The notes below the pieces were generated by a model that saw only the letters and a program-made list of their open reading frames with translations, had not been told where the DNA came from and did no database searches. Positions 35,205 through 44,333 of a DNA stretch of 64,000 nucleotides are shown piece by piece. The DNA is from Vitreoscilla massiliensis (GTDB lineage Bacteria > Pseudomonadota > Gammaproteobacteria > Burkholderiales > Neisseriaceae): assembly GCF_001457815.1 (NCBI RefSeq), contig NZ_LN898221.1, forward strand, positions 1,073,053-1,137,052, in the 5' to 3' direction. Within the stretch, counting starts at the first letter, position 1; each line of letters starts with the position of its first letter. Made by a program: the position numbers and the translations under genes.

Positions 35205-35675
35205 ATGAATTTTTTATTTTTGTGTACTGGCAATTCCTGCCGCAGCATTTTATCCGAAGCCTTGTTCAACGCCGCCTGCCCACCCACTTGGCATGCTGAC
35301 AGCGCCGGCAGCCATCCGACTGGCCGCGTGCATGCGCAAACCTTGGCCGCTTTGCAAGCCACAGGCATAGACATAGCCGGCTTACACAGCAAAGCGATTG
35401 CCGACATACACACGCCAGTCGATGTGGTCATCACCGTCTGTGCTGACGCCGATGCCGCTTGCCCAGCATTCCCCGGCTCGGTCTTGCGCGCGCATTGGGG
35501 CTTGAGCGACCCTTCTATTGGTTTGCCTATCGACCAAGTCAGCACCCACCCAACGGCTTTTTGCCTCACCATCGCCCGCATCCAATTGCGTTTGCAGCAT
35601 TTGTTTGCTGCCGATTTTGAACATTTAAGCCGTGATGAGCAGCAAGCCTGTTTGGATGGCATAGGACGCTTGTGA
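35205..35675 (+). CDS. arsC: Arsenate reductase, low-molecular-weight phosphatase type
   Basis: It reduces arsenate to arsenite for export. The 156-residue protein has the P-loop CTGNSCRS (Cys7, Cys12) and the redox pair Cys79 and Cys86 in ITVCADADAACP. The Asp-Pro of GLSDPS is also present. This three-cysteine pattern is that of the thioredoxin-coupled family typified by S. aureus ArsC (Cys10, 82, 89). Its TGA stop overlaps the ATG of acr3 by one base, so the two are coupled. Confidence 0.92.
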   Translation: MNFLFLCTGNSCRSILSEALFNAACPPTWHADSAGSHPTGRVHAQTLAALQATGIDIAGLHSKAIADIHTPVDVVITVCADADAACPAFPGSVLRAHWGLSDPSIGLPIDQVSTHPTAFCLTIARIQLRLQHLFAADFEHLSRDEQQACLDGIGRL

Positions 35676-36718
35676 TGCCTGCTGCTGCCAAACTGTCGTT
35701 TCTCGACCGCCATTTAACTTTGTGGATCATCTTGGCCATGGCCGTGGGCATGGTGTTAAGCACGCTATGGCCGAGCTTGCCCAGCCAATTGCAGCGCTTC
35801 AGCGTCAATGGCATCAGCCTGCCCATTGCACTGGGTTTGATGTTGATGATGTACCCGCCGCTGGCCAAAGTTGATTACGCCGCTTTGCCCTTGGTCTTGC
35901 AAGACAAGCGCACGCTTTATCTGACTTTGCTGCAAAACTGGCTCATCGGCCCAGTATTGATGTTTGTGTTGGCGGTGGTGTTTTTGCATGACCAGCCTGA
36001 GTACATGGCCGGCGTCATCCTCATTGGCTTGGCGCGCTGCATAGCCATGGTGTTGATTTGGAACCAGCTCGCCGGCGGCGACAAGCAATACGTGGCCGCC
36101 TTGGTGGCGTTTAACAGCGTGTTTCAAATGCTGTTTTTCAGCGCCTATGCGTGGGTGTTTTTGAACTGGTTGCCGATACAATTGGGTTTGGCTGCCCACA
36201 GCGTGCACATTGATTTTGCCCTCATCGCACAATCGGTGTTGCTGTATTTAGGCGTGCCGTTTGCTTTGGGTTGGCTCAGCCGTGCGCTGTTAACCCGCAG
36301 CCACGGTTTGGAGTGGTATCAGCAGCGCTTTTTGCCCGCCATCAGCCCCGTGGCATTGATTGCCTTGCTGTTCACCATCGTGATGATGTTTGCCTTAAAA
36401 GGCGCGGATGTGTTGGCCTTACCGCTGGACGTATTGCGCATTGCCATCCCGCTGACGCTGTATTTTGTGTTGATGTTTGGCAGCAGCTTCTTCCTCAGCC
36501 GCGCCATCGGTAATGACTACACCAAAACCACCGCCATCTCGTTTACCGCCGCCGGCAACAATTTTGAATTGGCCTTGGCCGTGGCCATCGCCTCGTTTGG
36601 CTTGGCCTCACCGATAGCCTTTACCACCATCATCGGTCCTTTGGTTGAAGTGCCGGTATTGTTGCTATTGGTGCGTTGGGCCTTGCGTTTACAGGCCGCT
36701 TATTTTCAGAAAGACTGA
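35675..36718 (+). CDS. acr3: Acr3-type arsenite exporter
   Basis: An inner-membrane arsenite/proton antiporter of the BART superfamily. The 347-residue protein has about ten membrane helices, the essential cysteine Cys122 in GLARCIAMVLIWNQLA, and the late motif TAAGNNFELALAVAIA. The ATG at 35675 overlaps the arsC stop. An uptake-like element near the 3' end is read as LQAAYF. Many genomes label this gene arsB. Confidence 0.94.
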   Translation: MPAAAKLSFLDRHLTLWIILAMAVGMVLSTLWPSLPSQLQRFSVNGISLPIALGLMLMMYPPLAKVDYAALPLVLQDKRTLYLTLLQNWLIGPVLMFVLAVVFLHDQPEYMAGVILIGLARCIAMVLIWNQLAGGDKQYVAALVAFNSVFQMLFFSAYAWVFLNWLPIQLGLAAHSVHIDFALIAQSVLLYLGVPFALGWLSRALLTRSHGLEWYQQRFLPAISPVALIALLFTIVMMFALKGADVLALPLDVLRIAIPLTLYFVLMFGSSFFLSRAIGNDYTKTTAISFTAAGNNFELALAVAIASFGLASPIAFTTIIGPLVEVPVLLLLVRWALRLQAAYFQKD

Positions 36719-36723
36719 CCCTC

Positions 36724-37428
36724 ATGACTGCCTCTTTATTACAAACCGATTTATTGCCCGCCATAGACCACAGCGCTTTGGCCATGCGTGAATTGCCGCA
36801 TCCGCCGCGCATTTTATTGCTGTACGGCTCCAACCGTGAGGTGTCTTACAGCCGTTTGGCGGTATTGGAAGCCGAACGCATTTTGCGCCACTTGGGCGCA
36901 GACACGCAGATTTTTCATCCCAAAGGCTTGCCGCTGCCCGAAGATGGCGACGCCTCGCATCCGAAAGTGCAAGAGTTGCACCAAATGTTGGCTTGGGCCG
37001 AAGGCATGGTGTGGTGTTCGCCCGAGCGCCACGGTGCCATGAGTTCCATCCTTAAGGCGCAAATCGACTGGATACCGTTGGCGGCAGGGGCCATCCGCGC
37101 CACCCAAGGCAAGACTTTGGCGCTGATGCAAGTGTGTGGCGGTTCACAATCATTTAACAGCGTCAACCAAATGCGCATCTTGGGGCGCTGGATGCGCATG
37201 TTGACCATCCCCAACCAATCATCAGTGCCGAAAGCATTTACCGAGTTTGATGAACATGGGCGCATGAAGCCGTCGGCGTATTACGACCGCATCGTCGATG
37301 TGATGGAAGAATTGATGAAATTCACCTTGCTCACGCGCGGCCAAAGCGCGTATTTGACCGACCGCTATTCCGAGCGCAAAGAATCGGCGGCTGAATTGTC
37401 CAAACGCGTCAACCAAGCCAATATTTGA
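36724..37428 (+). CDS. arsH: ArsH, NADPH-dependent FMN organoarsenical oxidase
   Basis: ArsH proteins are flavoproteins that oxidise trivalent methylated or aromatic arsenicals to less toxic pentavalent forms. The 234-residue protein has the flavin phosphate loop LLYGSNREVSYSRL, then WCSPERHGAMSSILKAQIDWIP and the tail DRYSERKES, all typical of ArsH. It starts five bases after acr3 and closes the operon; an inverted uptake-like pair follows at 37508-37537. Confidence 0.93.
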   Translation: MTASLLQTDLLPAIDHSALAMRELPHPPRILLLYGSNREVSYSRLAVLEAERILRHLGADTQIFHPKGLPLPEDGDASHPKVQELHQMLAWAEGMVWCSPERHGAMSSILKAQIDWIPLAAGAIRATQGKTLALMQVCGGSQSFNSVNQMRILGRWMRMLTIPNQSSVPKAFTEFDEHGRMKPSAYYDRIVDVMEELMKFTLLTRGQSAYLTDRYSERKESAAELSKRVNQANI

Positions 37429-37507
37429 GTTTGACTGGGCACTCGCAAACACGCTATGTGAGCGAGTCTGACTTGATTGAATACACAACATTAGATATGT
37501 TGGAATG

Positions 37508-37537
37508 TTTACAGGCCGCATCAAGCGGCCTGTAACA
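37508..37537. terminator. Inverted uptake-like pair between arsH and a convergent gene
   Basis: GTTTACAGGCCGC and GCGGCCTGTAAC with a five-base loop lie between the convergent arsH and the secreted protein gene at 37539, and probably end both transcripts. Confidence 0.7.
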
Positions 37538-37538
37538 C

Positions 37539-38285
37539 TCATTTCAGCTTCAATTTAAAGCGCTCAGGCTTATCCGTCCATGCAGTGAGGTGACCATCGT
37601 GGCTGAGCAAATCAAACGTCGCCCATACTGTGCTGTTTTTGGCAAACACATAGGCTTCGGGGCCGTATTGGCATGGACCAAAGCTGACACCAACCACGGT
37701 TTCACCGTTTAAGTCTTCTGGCTTAAGCACAAACGTCTTCGCCTGCTGCATATCCGCTTGCGCAGCCAACTTCAACACCACCAAATAGTCTTGGCGCGGC
37801 ACATTGGTTTGCAGCGTCCACATGATGTTGCCGCTGTCGCCCCAAGCTCCTTGATGATGGCCGACTTGTTTTAAACGCGGGCGCTGTTGCCATGCCAGCG
37901 TTGGCAATGGTTTCGCCGCCGCTACCGTAAAGCGATTGGCCACCTCGCGCATATAATCGCTGTCGCGGCTGACATCGCGTAACAACACTTGATAGCCCAA
38001 TCCGCTTTGCAGCGCTGGCGCCGGTTTGAATCCCGTATAAGCACCGATGCGCGTCGGCAAGGTTTGCAATTTCGGCACAGCCTTGCCCTCTTGTAACACA
38101 TCGACATCGCTCACGGTAATCGGCGCTTGTGAAGGCATTTCATCCGAACGCAACCACAATACCGAATCGGGATAGACATTGCCGGTGTGGGTGATGGTGT
38201 AGGCCGGCTTGGGCACACAAGACAGCGACCAAGCGGGTGCACTCAAGCCCAACAACAAACCCAAACCACACAATATGTGTTTCAT
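37539..38285 (-). CDS. Secreted protein, paralogue of 32710-33510
   Basis: An unrecognised 248-residue exported protein. It begins MKHILCGLGLLLGLSAPAWS, a signal peptide, with GGAG seven bases before the ATG. The mature form has cysteines in SCVPKP and SFGPCQ, likely a disulfide. NVYPDSVLWL, the WTLQTNVPRQDYLVVLKL segment and VWATFDLLSHDG match its paralogue across the arsenic operon. The stop abuts the uptake-like pair at 37526-37537. The function is unknown. Confidence 0.8.
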   Translation of the reverse strand: MKHILCGLGLLLGLSAPAWSLSCVPKPAYTITHTGNVYPDSVLWLRSDEMPSQAPITVSDVDVLQEGKAVPKLQTLPTRIGAYTGFKPAPALQSGLGYQVLLRDVSRDSDYMREVANRFTVAAAKPLPTLAWQQRPRLKQVGHHQGAWGDSGNIMWTLQTNVPRQDYLVVLKLAAQADMQQAKTFVLKPEDLNGETVVGVSFGPCQYGPEAYVFAKNSTVWATFDLLSHDGHLTAWTDKPERFKLKLK

Positions 38286-38413
38286 CTTCGTTCTCCGCCC
38301 ATTCATATGATTGCCCACTGTAACAGCCATTTATTGAGCAGCCGCAGCTTGCGCCACTGCTAGCATGTGTTGCTGCCAACAGTAGCAAGCCACGCCACCG
38401 GTGTCGCTGTGCC

Positions 38414-38447
38414 CAAGCGGCCTGTACGGTCATGGTTTACAGGCCGG
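38414..38447. repeat. Two facing uptake-like elements upstream of a secreted protein and after pdxH
   Basis: CAAGCGGCCTGTAC at 38413-38426 faces GTTTACAGGCCGG at 38435-38447, which runs into a T tract. It lies just past the pdxH stop and could form an imperfect terminator. Confidence 0.55.
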
Positions 38448-38462
38448 TTTTTTAAAACCAGA

Positions 38463-39098
38463 TTACGGTGCCAAACGTTCTTTCACCCATGCGCCCGAGT
38501 CTTGCAAACGGTATTGCACGCGGTCGTGTAAACGGCTGGGGCGACCTTGCCAAAACTCAATGCGGTCGGGTATCACCACAAAACCACCCCAATGCGGCGG
38601 ACGCGGCACGTTTAACGGATGCTTGATGCCTATGCTGGCAGCGCGTTTCATCAGGTGCGCTTTATCGGGGATGACTTGGCTTTGCTCGCTCGCCCACGCG
38701 CCAATGCGGCTGGCGTAAGGACGTGAAGCGAAATACTCATCCGATGCCGCCTCATCGAGCTTCACCACGCGGCCTTCAACACGCACTTGGCGCTCCAACT
38801 CTGGCCAGAAAAACGTCACCGCTGCAAACGGCTGCTCGGTCAAGGCGCGGCCTTTGCGGCTTAAGTAATTGGTGAAAAACACCAAACCCGTTTCGTTTAA
38901 TTCTTTTAACAACACAATGCGCGCATTCGGGCGGCCGTGTTCGTCTACCGTGGCCACGTTCATCGCCGTCGGTTCATTCACCTTGGCGTGCATGGCGGCC
39001 TGTAACCATTTTTCCAATTGTGGCAACGGCAAATCGGTGCAATCGGACAATTCCAAACTCTGTTTGGCGTAATCTTGTCTGACTTCGTGTAAATCCAT
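38463..39098 (-). CDS. pdxH: Pyridoxine/pyridoxamine 5'-phosphate oxidase
   Basis: This FMN enzyme makes pyridoxal 5'-phosphate. The 211-residue protein has the FMN-binding stretch RPNARIVLLKEL, the segment FTNYLSRKGRAL, and the C-terminal signature RLHDRVQYRL with VKERLAP at the end. The start at 39098 has GGAG seven bases upstream; the longer frame is not family-like. It is divergent from hemA. Confidence 0.97.
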   Translation of the reverse strand: MDLHEVRQDYAKQSLELSDCTDLPLPQLEKWLQAAMHAKVNEPTAMNVATVDEHGRPNARIVLLKELNETGLVFFTNYLSRKGRALTEQPFAAVTFFWPELERQVRVEGRVVKLDEAASDEYFASRPYASRIGAWASEQSQVIPDKAHLMKRAASIGIKHPLNVPRPPHWGGFVVIPDRIEFWQGRPSRLHDRVQYRLQDSGAWVKERLAP

Positions 39099-39235
39099 TT
39101 CGATACTCCAAATTCGTACAAATTTGATTTGTGATAAATTCAATCTAATTAAGTGATTAAGCCACTAGATGAGGTGTCGTTTTGTGGCGAAATGCGGTAA
39201 AATAGGCAGCAATATTTTTGGAGGATGTTTTCAAC

Positions 39236-40486
39236 ATGCAACTGACCGCAATCGGTTTAAACCATCAGACTGCCCCTATCAGTATACGCGAGCGCTTGGC
39301 GTTTGCGGCACAGGTGTTGCCTGAGGCGGTAAAACAAATTGTGCAAAACCATGCCGCGCGCGAAGCGGTGATTTTGTCGACTTGTAACCGTACCGAATTG
39401 TATTGTGTGGGACAGTCCAGCGACATCGTCGGTTGGCTGGCCGATTTTCACCGTTTGCCCGAAAACGACATACGCCCGTATTTATACACGCTGGACAGCG
39501 ACGAGACCATACGCCATGCGTTTCGCGTCTCTTGCGGTTTGGATTCTATGGTATTGGGCGAGCCGCAAATTTTGGGTCAACTCAAAGACGCGGTGCGGGT
39601 GGCGCAAGAACAGTCCAGCATAGACACCACCCTCAATAGCCTCTTCCAAAAAACCTTTTCCGTTGCCAAAGAAGTGCGCAGTAATACTGCCGTTGGCAAC
39701 AGCTCGGTATCTATGGCCGCGGCGTCGGTGAAAATGGCCGAACAAATCTTCCCGAAAATCTCTGATTTGAATGTGTTGTTCATCGGTGCCGGTGAAATGA
39801 TTGAATTGGTGGCAACGTATTTCTCGGCCAAATCACCTAAGAAAATCACCGTTGCCAACCGCACCATCGCGCGCGCGCGCGAATTGTGTGCGCAAATGGG
39901 CGGTCGCAGCGACGCGGTCTTGCTCAATGATTTGCCTGGCATCATTCACGAATACGATGTGATAGTGTCGTCTACCGCCAGTCCGTTGCCGATAGTTGGC
40001 AAAGGCATGATAGAAAGCGCCTTGAAACAGCGCCGTCACCATCCAATGTTCTTATTGGATTTGGCGGTGCCACGTGACATCGAAGCCGAAGTCGGCAAAA
40101 TCGAAGACGCGTATCTGTACACTGTTGACGACATGGTCAAAGTGGTGGAAATGGGCAAGGAAGCGCGCCAACAAGCGGCGGCCGAGGCCGAAGCCATCAT
40201 CGACACGCGTGTGCATGAGTTTTTGCAATGGCAACGCGAACGCCAAATCGTACCGATGATTAAGGCCTTGCGTGACGAAGGTGAAATCCAGCGCCAACAA
40301 GCGTTGGCCACCGCCTTGAAACAATTGAACAAAGGCGTGTCGGCCGAAGAAGTATTGGAAAAGCTGTCGCTACAGCTCACCAACAAGCTCTTACACGCAC
40401 CGACCGTGGCCTTGCAGCAAATCAATCACCATCCTGAATTAAGCGACGCTGTTTCCAGCATTTACCGCCTGCCAGAACATTTGTAG
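39236..40486 (+). CDS. hemA: Glutamyl-tRNA reductase
   Basis: HemA reduces glutamyl-tRNA to glutamate-1-semialdehyde, the first step of C5 haem synthesis. The 416-residue protein has the catalytic Cys50 in STCNRTELYC, the signature GEPQILGQLKDA, the NADPH-binding region VLFIGAGEMIELVA and a C-terminal dimerisation helix. The start at 39236 gives the family N-terminus MQLTAIGLNHQTAP; GGAGG is 11 bases upstream, a little far. prfA follows, as in many bacteria. Confidence 0.98.
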   Translation: MQLTAIGLNHQTAPISIRERLAFAAQVLPEAVKQIVQNHAAREAVILSTCNRTELYCVGQSSDIVGWLADFHRLPENDIRPYLYTLDSDETIRHAFRVSCGLDSMVLGEPQILGQLKDAVRVAQEQSSIDTTLNSLFQKTFSVAKEVRSNTAVGNSSVSMAAASVKMAEQIFPKISDLNVLFIGAGEMIELVATYFSAKSPKKITVANRTIARARELCAQMGGRSDAVLLNDLPGIIHEYDVIVSSTASPLPIVGKGMIESALKQRRHHPMFLLDLAVPRDIEAEVGKIEDAYLYTVDDMVKVVEMGKEARQQAAAEAEAIIDTRVHEFLQWQRERQIVPMIKALRDEGEIQRQQALATALKQLNKGVSAEEVLEKLSLQLTNKLLHAPTVALQQINHHPELSDAVSSIYRLPEHL

Positions 40487-40555
40487 CGGCCTGTAAAACA
40501 CAAGCAAGATGTGCTATAAAGCGCATCTTGCTTGTTTGCGTTTACAGGCCGCATC
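40486..40555 (+). terminator. Nested hairpin between hemA and prfA
   Basis: An outer inverted uptake-like pair (40487-40498 and 40540-40553) encloses an inner stem CAAGCAAGATG / CATCTTGCTTG (40501-40511 and 40524-40534). The inner stem is followed by TTTGCGTTT. It probably attenuates transcription between the two genes. Confidence 0.65.
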
Positions 40556-40572
40556 AACTTACGAAAGTCATC

Positions 40573-41649
40573 ATGAAAGCATCACTACTCGAAAAATTAC
40601 ACCAATTGTCCGATCGCTTAGAAGAAGTGACCCATTTATTGGCGAGTGAAAACGCCACCGACAATATGGACGAATACCGCAAACTGAACAAAGAGTATGC
40701 CGAGCTCACGCCGTTGGTGGAAACCTATCAAGCGTTTTTGCAAGCACAGCAAGACAAAATCGATGCCGAAGAAATGTTGTCCGACCCTGACATGAAAGAA
40801 TTTGCGGCCGAAGAAATCAACAACGCCATTGCCAAAACCGAGCAATTGGAACTCGATTTGCAAAAACTATTGCTTCCCAAAGACCAAGACGACGATAAAA
40901 ACGTGTTTATCGAGGTACGTGCCGGCACCGGTGGTGACGAAGCGGCCTTGTTTGCCGGCGATTTGCTGCGCATGTATGTGCGTTTTGCCGAGCGCCAAGG
41001 CTGGAAAACCGAGATGGTGTCCGAAAGCGAATCCGATTTGGGCGGCTACAAAGAAGCGATTGTGCGCATCATGGGCACGGGCGTGTACAGCCAATTGAAA
41101 TTTGAATCGGGCGCGCACCGCGTACAACGTGTACCCGCGACCGAAAGCCAAGGCCGTGTGCACACCTCGGCCTGTACCGTGGCGGTGATGGCCGAAGCCG
41201 ATGAGCTCGAAGACATCACCATCAACCCAGCCGACATCCGCATTGACACCTTCCGCGCCTCTGGTGCCGGTGGTCAGCACATTAACAAAACCGACTCGGC
41301 CATCCGCATTACCCACTTCCCTACCGGCTTGGTAGTAGAATGCCAAGACGGTCGCTCGCAACACAGCAATAAAGCGCAGGCGATGAAGGTATTGGCGGCG
41401 CGTTTGAACGATTTGCAGCGCCGCGAAGCGCACGAAAAAGAAGCGGCCGAGCGCAAGAGCTTGGTCGGCAGTGGCGACCGTTCTGAGCGTATTCGCACTT
41501 ACAATTACCCACAAGGCCGTGTCACCGACCATCGCATCAATCTCACCTTGTACAAATTGGACTTCATCATGGACGGCGATTTGAGCGAAGTCACTGGCGC
41601 GTTGATAGCCGAACACCAAGCCGAATTGTTGGCATCCATCAGCGATTAA
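40573..41649 (+). CDS. prfA: Peptide chain release factor 1
   Basis: RF1 releases peptides at UAA and UAG. The 358-residue protein has the PAT codon-reading motif in RVPATESQGRVHTS and the GGQ motif in GAGGQHINKTDSAIR. The ATG at 40573 gives the usual N-terminus MKASLLEKLHQLSDRLEE. The ribosome site is weak. No prmC follows it here; apaH comes next. Confidence 0.97.
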   Translation: MKASLLEKLHQLSDRLEEVTHLLASENATDNMDEYRKLNKEYAELTPLVETYQAFLQAQQDKIDAEEMLSDPDMKEFAAEEINNAIAKTEQLELDLQKLLLPKDQDDDKNVFIEVRAGTGGDEAALFAGDLLRMYVRFAERQGWKTEMVSESESDLGGYKEAIVRIMGTGVYSQLKFESGAHRVQRVPATESQGRVHTSACTVAVMAEADELEDITINPADIRIDTFRASGAGGQHINKTDSAIRITHFPTGLVVECQDGRSQHSNKAQAMKVLAARLNDLQRREAHEKEAAERKSLVGSGDRSERIRTYNYPQGRVTDHRINLTLYKLDFIMDGDLSEVTGALIAEHQAELLASISD

Positions 41650-41692
41650 ACGCCGGTTCTGAACCTTACAATTGTCATCATCATATTATCTT

Positions 41693-41728
41693 CAAGCGTC
41701 CTGTAAACTGTCAGGACGCTTGTTTTTT
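41693..41728 (+). terminator. Terminator of prfA, a decayed uptake-like pair
   Basis: CAAGCGTCCTG / CAGGACGCTTG stem with an eight-base loop, followed by TTTTTT. Its left arm reads AAGCGTCCTGTAAA, one base away from the common element (G to T), so it looks like an uptake-like pair kept only for termination. Confidence 0.88.
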
Positions 41729-41864
41729 CTGCGTTTCGCCATCATTATTAGCTGCAAAACAGGCAACCATTTATGCACTGCAACACGCATTTATCCGGCG
41801 GGTTTGCGTTTAGAGTTCATTCGGTATATGGTTAAGCGAGAACGAGAATAAAAGGAATCCCATC

Positions 41865-42689
41865 ATGGCACATTATGCAATTGGCGACGTACAAGGTTGC
41901 TGCGATGAATTGTTGAAACTGCTGTCCAAAATTGCGTTTAATTTTGGCACCGACACGCTGTGGTTGACCGGTGATTTGGTCAATCGTGGCCCCAAATCCT
42001 TAGAAGTATTGCGCTTTGCCATGAAGCACGATTACTGCGTGCAAACCGTCTTGGGCAACCACGATTTGCACTTGTTGGCCGTGGCTTATGGCGGCGCGCG
42101 CCTGAAAAAAGGCGATACCCTCGATGCCATCTTGAATGCGGTCGACAACAAAGTGATGTTGGAATGGCTGCGCCACCAACCGATGTTTGTCGCCCACAAC
42201 CACTATGCAATGGTACATGCCGGTTTGCTGCCCGATTGGGACATCGAACAAGCGCATGATTATGCCGAACAAATTGAACAGACTTTGGTGTCCGACCGCT
42301 TTGAATGGTTGCTGCAAAACATGTATGGCAACAAACCGAAACAAGAAGCCGATATCAGCAGCGAGTTGGAGCGTTTGCGCTTCAGTCTGAATGTGATGAC
42401 GCGCATGCGCGTGATCACGCAACAACACGAATTGGACTTTGATTTCAAAGGCGAAGTCGACGACATTCCTGCACATTTGATGCCGTGGTTTGCTGCCGAG
42501 CATCCAGCTTGGGCCGACCACAAAGTCGTCTTTGGCCATTGGTCGGCGCTGGGCTTGCATGTGGATGAACATGTCATCGGTTTGGACACCGGCGCGGTAT
42601 GGGGACGCGAACTCACCGCCATCAGCCTGCCCGACGGCCGCGTCACTCAGGTCAATGGTCACAAACAAGCACAGGATACGATGGCATGA
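41865..42689 (+). CDS. apaH: Symmetrical diadenosine tetraphosphatase
   Basis: ApaH splits Ap4A to two ADP and removes NpnN caps from RNA. The 274-residue metallophosphatase has the motifs GDVQGC, GDLVNRGP and GNHD in its first 70 residues and GHWSALGL near the C-terminus. AAAGGAAT precedes the ATG. Its stop overlaps the start of the next gene (ATGA). Confidence 0.96.
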   Translation: MAHYAIGDVQGCCDELLKLLSKIAFNFGTDTLWLTGDLVNRGPKSLEVLRFAMKHDYCVQTVLGNHDLHLLAVAYGGARLKKGDTLDAILNAVDNKVMLEWLRHQPMFVAHNHYAMVHAGLLPDWDIEQAHDYAEQIEQTLVSDRFEWLLQNMYGNKPKQEADISSELERLRFSLNVMTRMRVITQQHELDFDFKGEVDDIPAHLMPWFAAEHPAWADHKVVFGHWSALGLHVDEHVIGLDTGAVWGRELTAISLPDGRVTQVNGHKQAQDTMA

Positions 42690-44077
42690 CTTCCAGCACC
42701 GAATTAACCGAACAGTTTGCGGCGCTGTACAGCGCCAGCCGCCAAGAATTATCGGTGCCGTGGAGCACGCGCAAACGGCGCTTGCAGCAATTACAGGCCT
42801 TATTAAAAGAGCAGCAAAAGCCTTTATTGGAGGCGATTGCCGCCGATTTTGGCCAACGCTCGCACATCGAATCAACCATCTTGGAATTGATTCCGTCACA
42901 CAGCGGCATCAAACACGCGCTCAAACACGGCGAAAAATGGATGAAACGGCGCAAAGCCAGCACTTCATGGCTGTTCAAACCGGCCACTTGCTATGTGCAG
43001 CCGCAGCCCAAAGGCGTGGTAGGCATCGTGTCACCGTGGAATTACCCACTGTTTTTGATCATTGGGCCTTTGGTCGATGCCTTCGTGGCTGGCAACCGCG
43101 CCATGGTGAAAATCTCCGAGCATGTGCCACAATTTGCCGAAGCGATGGCGACGCTGGTGCCGCAATACTTTCAGGCCGATGAATTGACCATCGTTACTGG
43201 CGGTGCCGACATCGCCGCCGCCTTCAGCACCTTGCCGTTTGACCACTTGCTGTTCACCGGCTCTACCGCCGTTGGCAAACACGTGATGCGCGCTGCCGCC
43301 GCCAACCTCACACCAGTCACGCTGGAATTGGGTGGCAAATCACCGGTCATCGTGTCTGCCGATGCCGATTTGGCCAAAGCGGTAGACCGCATCATGTATG
43401 GCAAGATGATTAACGCCGGCCAAACCTGCATCGCCCCCGATTATGTGCTGTTGTCACACAGCCAATTGGACGAATTTGTGCGCTTGGCGCAAGCATGGTT
43501 TGACCAACACTATCCAAATTGGGACAGCAATACCGACTTCACCCGCATCATCAATGGCGCGCAATTGCAGCGTTTGCAAACATGGCTGAATGAGGCGCAC
43601 AGCAATGGCGCGCAAGTGGTAACTTTGGCCAAACAACGCGCCGATTTCTTAACCCCGTGTTTGGTCCACCATGCGCCCGATGCTTGCCAATTGATGCAAC
43701 AGGAAATCTTCGGCCCCATCTTGCCCATCGTCACCGTCGACAACGTACAGGCCGCCATCGATTACATCAATGTGCGTCCGCGCCCGTTGGCCTGTTATGT
43801 GTTTGCGCAGCAGCCCGAAGTGATAGAGCAATGTGTGAAGCACACGGTTGCCGGTGGCATGTGTGTCAACGATGTGGTCTTGCATGTGGCACAAGACGAT
43901 TTGCCGTTTGGCGGCATCGGCCCATCTGGTATGGGTGCTTACCATGGTAAAACCGGCTTTGAAGCCATGTCACACATGAAAGCGGTGTTTGTGCAAAAAC
44001 CGAAGAACATGGTGGCTTTGATGAGCCCCCCTTACGGCAAACGCGTGAAAACGCTGTTGAAGTTTTTGAAGCCTTAA
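42686..44077 (+). CDS. Aldehyde dehydrogenase, coniferyl-aldehyde dehydrogenase type
   Basis: An NAD(P)-dependent aldehyde dehydrogenase of 463 residues, the short class without the extended N-terminus. Motifs are SPWNYPLFLIIGPL, FTGSTAVGK, the general base in LELGGKSP and the catalytic cysteine in NAGQTCIAPDYVL. A C-terminal segment MSPPYGKRVKTLLKFL resembles coniferyl aldehyde and fatty aldehyde dehydrogenases. It overlaps apaH by four bases. The natural substrate is not determined by the sequence. Confidence 0.9.
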   Translation: MTSSTELTEQFAALYSASRQELSVPWSTRKRRLQQLQALLKEQQKPLLEAIAADFGQRSHIESTILELIPSHSGIKHALKHGEKWMKRRKASTSWLFKPATCYVQPQPKGVVGIVSPWNYPLFLIIGPLVDAFVAGNRAMVKISEHVPQFAEAMATLVPQYFQADELTIVTGGADIAAAFSTLPFDHLLFTGSTAVGKHVMRAAAANLTPVTLELGGKSPVIVSADADLAKAVDRIMYGKMINAGQTCIAPDYVLLSHSQLDEFVRLAQAWFDQHYPNWDSNTDFTRIINGAQLQRLQTWLNEAHSNGAQVVTLAKQRADFLTPCLVHHAPDACQLMQQEIFGPILPIVTVDNVQAAIDYINVRPRPLACYVFAQQPEVIEQCVKHTVAGGMCVNDVVLHVAQDDLPFGGIGPSGMGAYHGKTGFEAMSHMKAVFVQKPKNMVALMSPPYGKRVKTLLKFLKP

Positions 44078-44127
44078 GCTGTCATGTCTTATGTCTGACC
44101 TCTGTATTTGCTCAGACATCTAACGCA

Positions 44128-44163
44128 ATAAAGCGGCCTGTAAAGTTACAGGCCGCTTTATTG
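44128..44163. terminator. Inverted uptake-like pair after the aldehyde dehydrogenase
   Basis: AATAAAGCGGCCTGTAA and its complement are separated by two bases, making a 17-pair stem about 50 bases past the stop. Confidence 0.8.
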
Positions 44164-44252
44164 TTGCTGTTGCGTGTGGTTAGCAACAACTCAATATGTA
44201 TCTGAATCACCTCATATTGAGTCTGTGTTTGGCTGTGGCTCACAAGCAAACA

Positions 44253-44283
44253 GATGCGGCCTGTAAGTTTACAGGCCGTATTC
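44253..44283. repeat. Second inverted uptake-like pair
   Basis: GATGCGGCCTGTAA and TTACAGGCCGTATT (one mismatch) are adjacent, 50 bases past the stop of the minus-strand gene at 44334, and may end its transcript. Confidence 0.7.
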
Positions 44284-44333
44284 ATCATATTGATCATGTT
44301 GGTATAGAACAAACAACCTTTATTCTGCTGCGT

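Noticed and set aside
39866..39881. A CG dinucleotide run in hemA as a possible phase-variable repeat
   Set aside because: It is short, lies in a conserved Ala-Arg segment of an essential gene, and is explained by codon choice.
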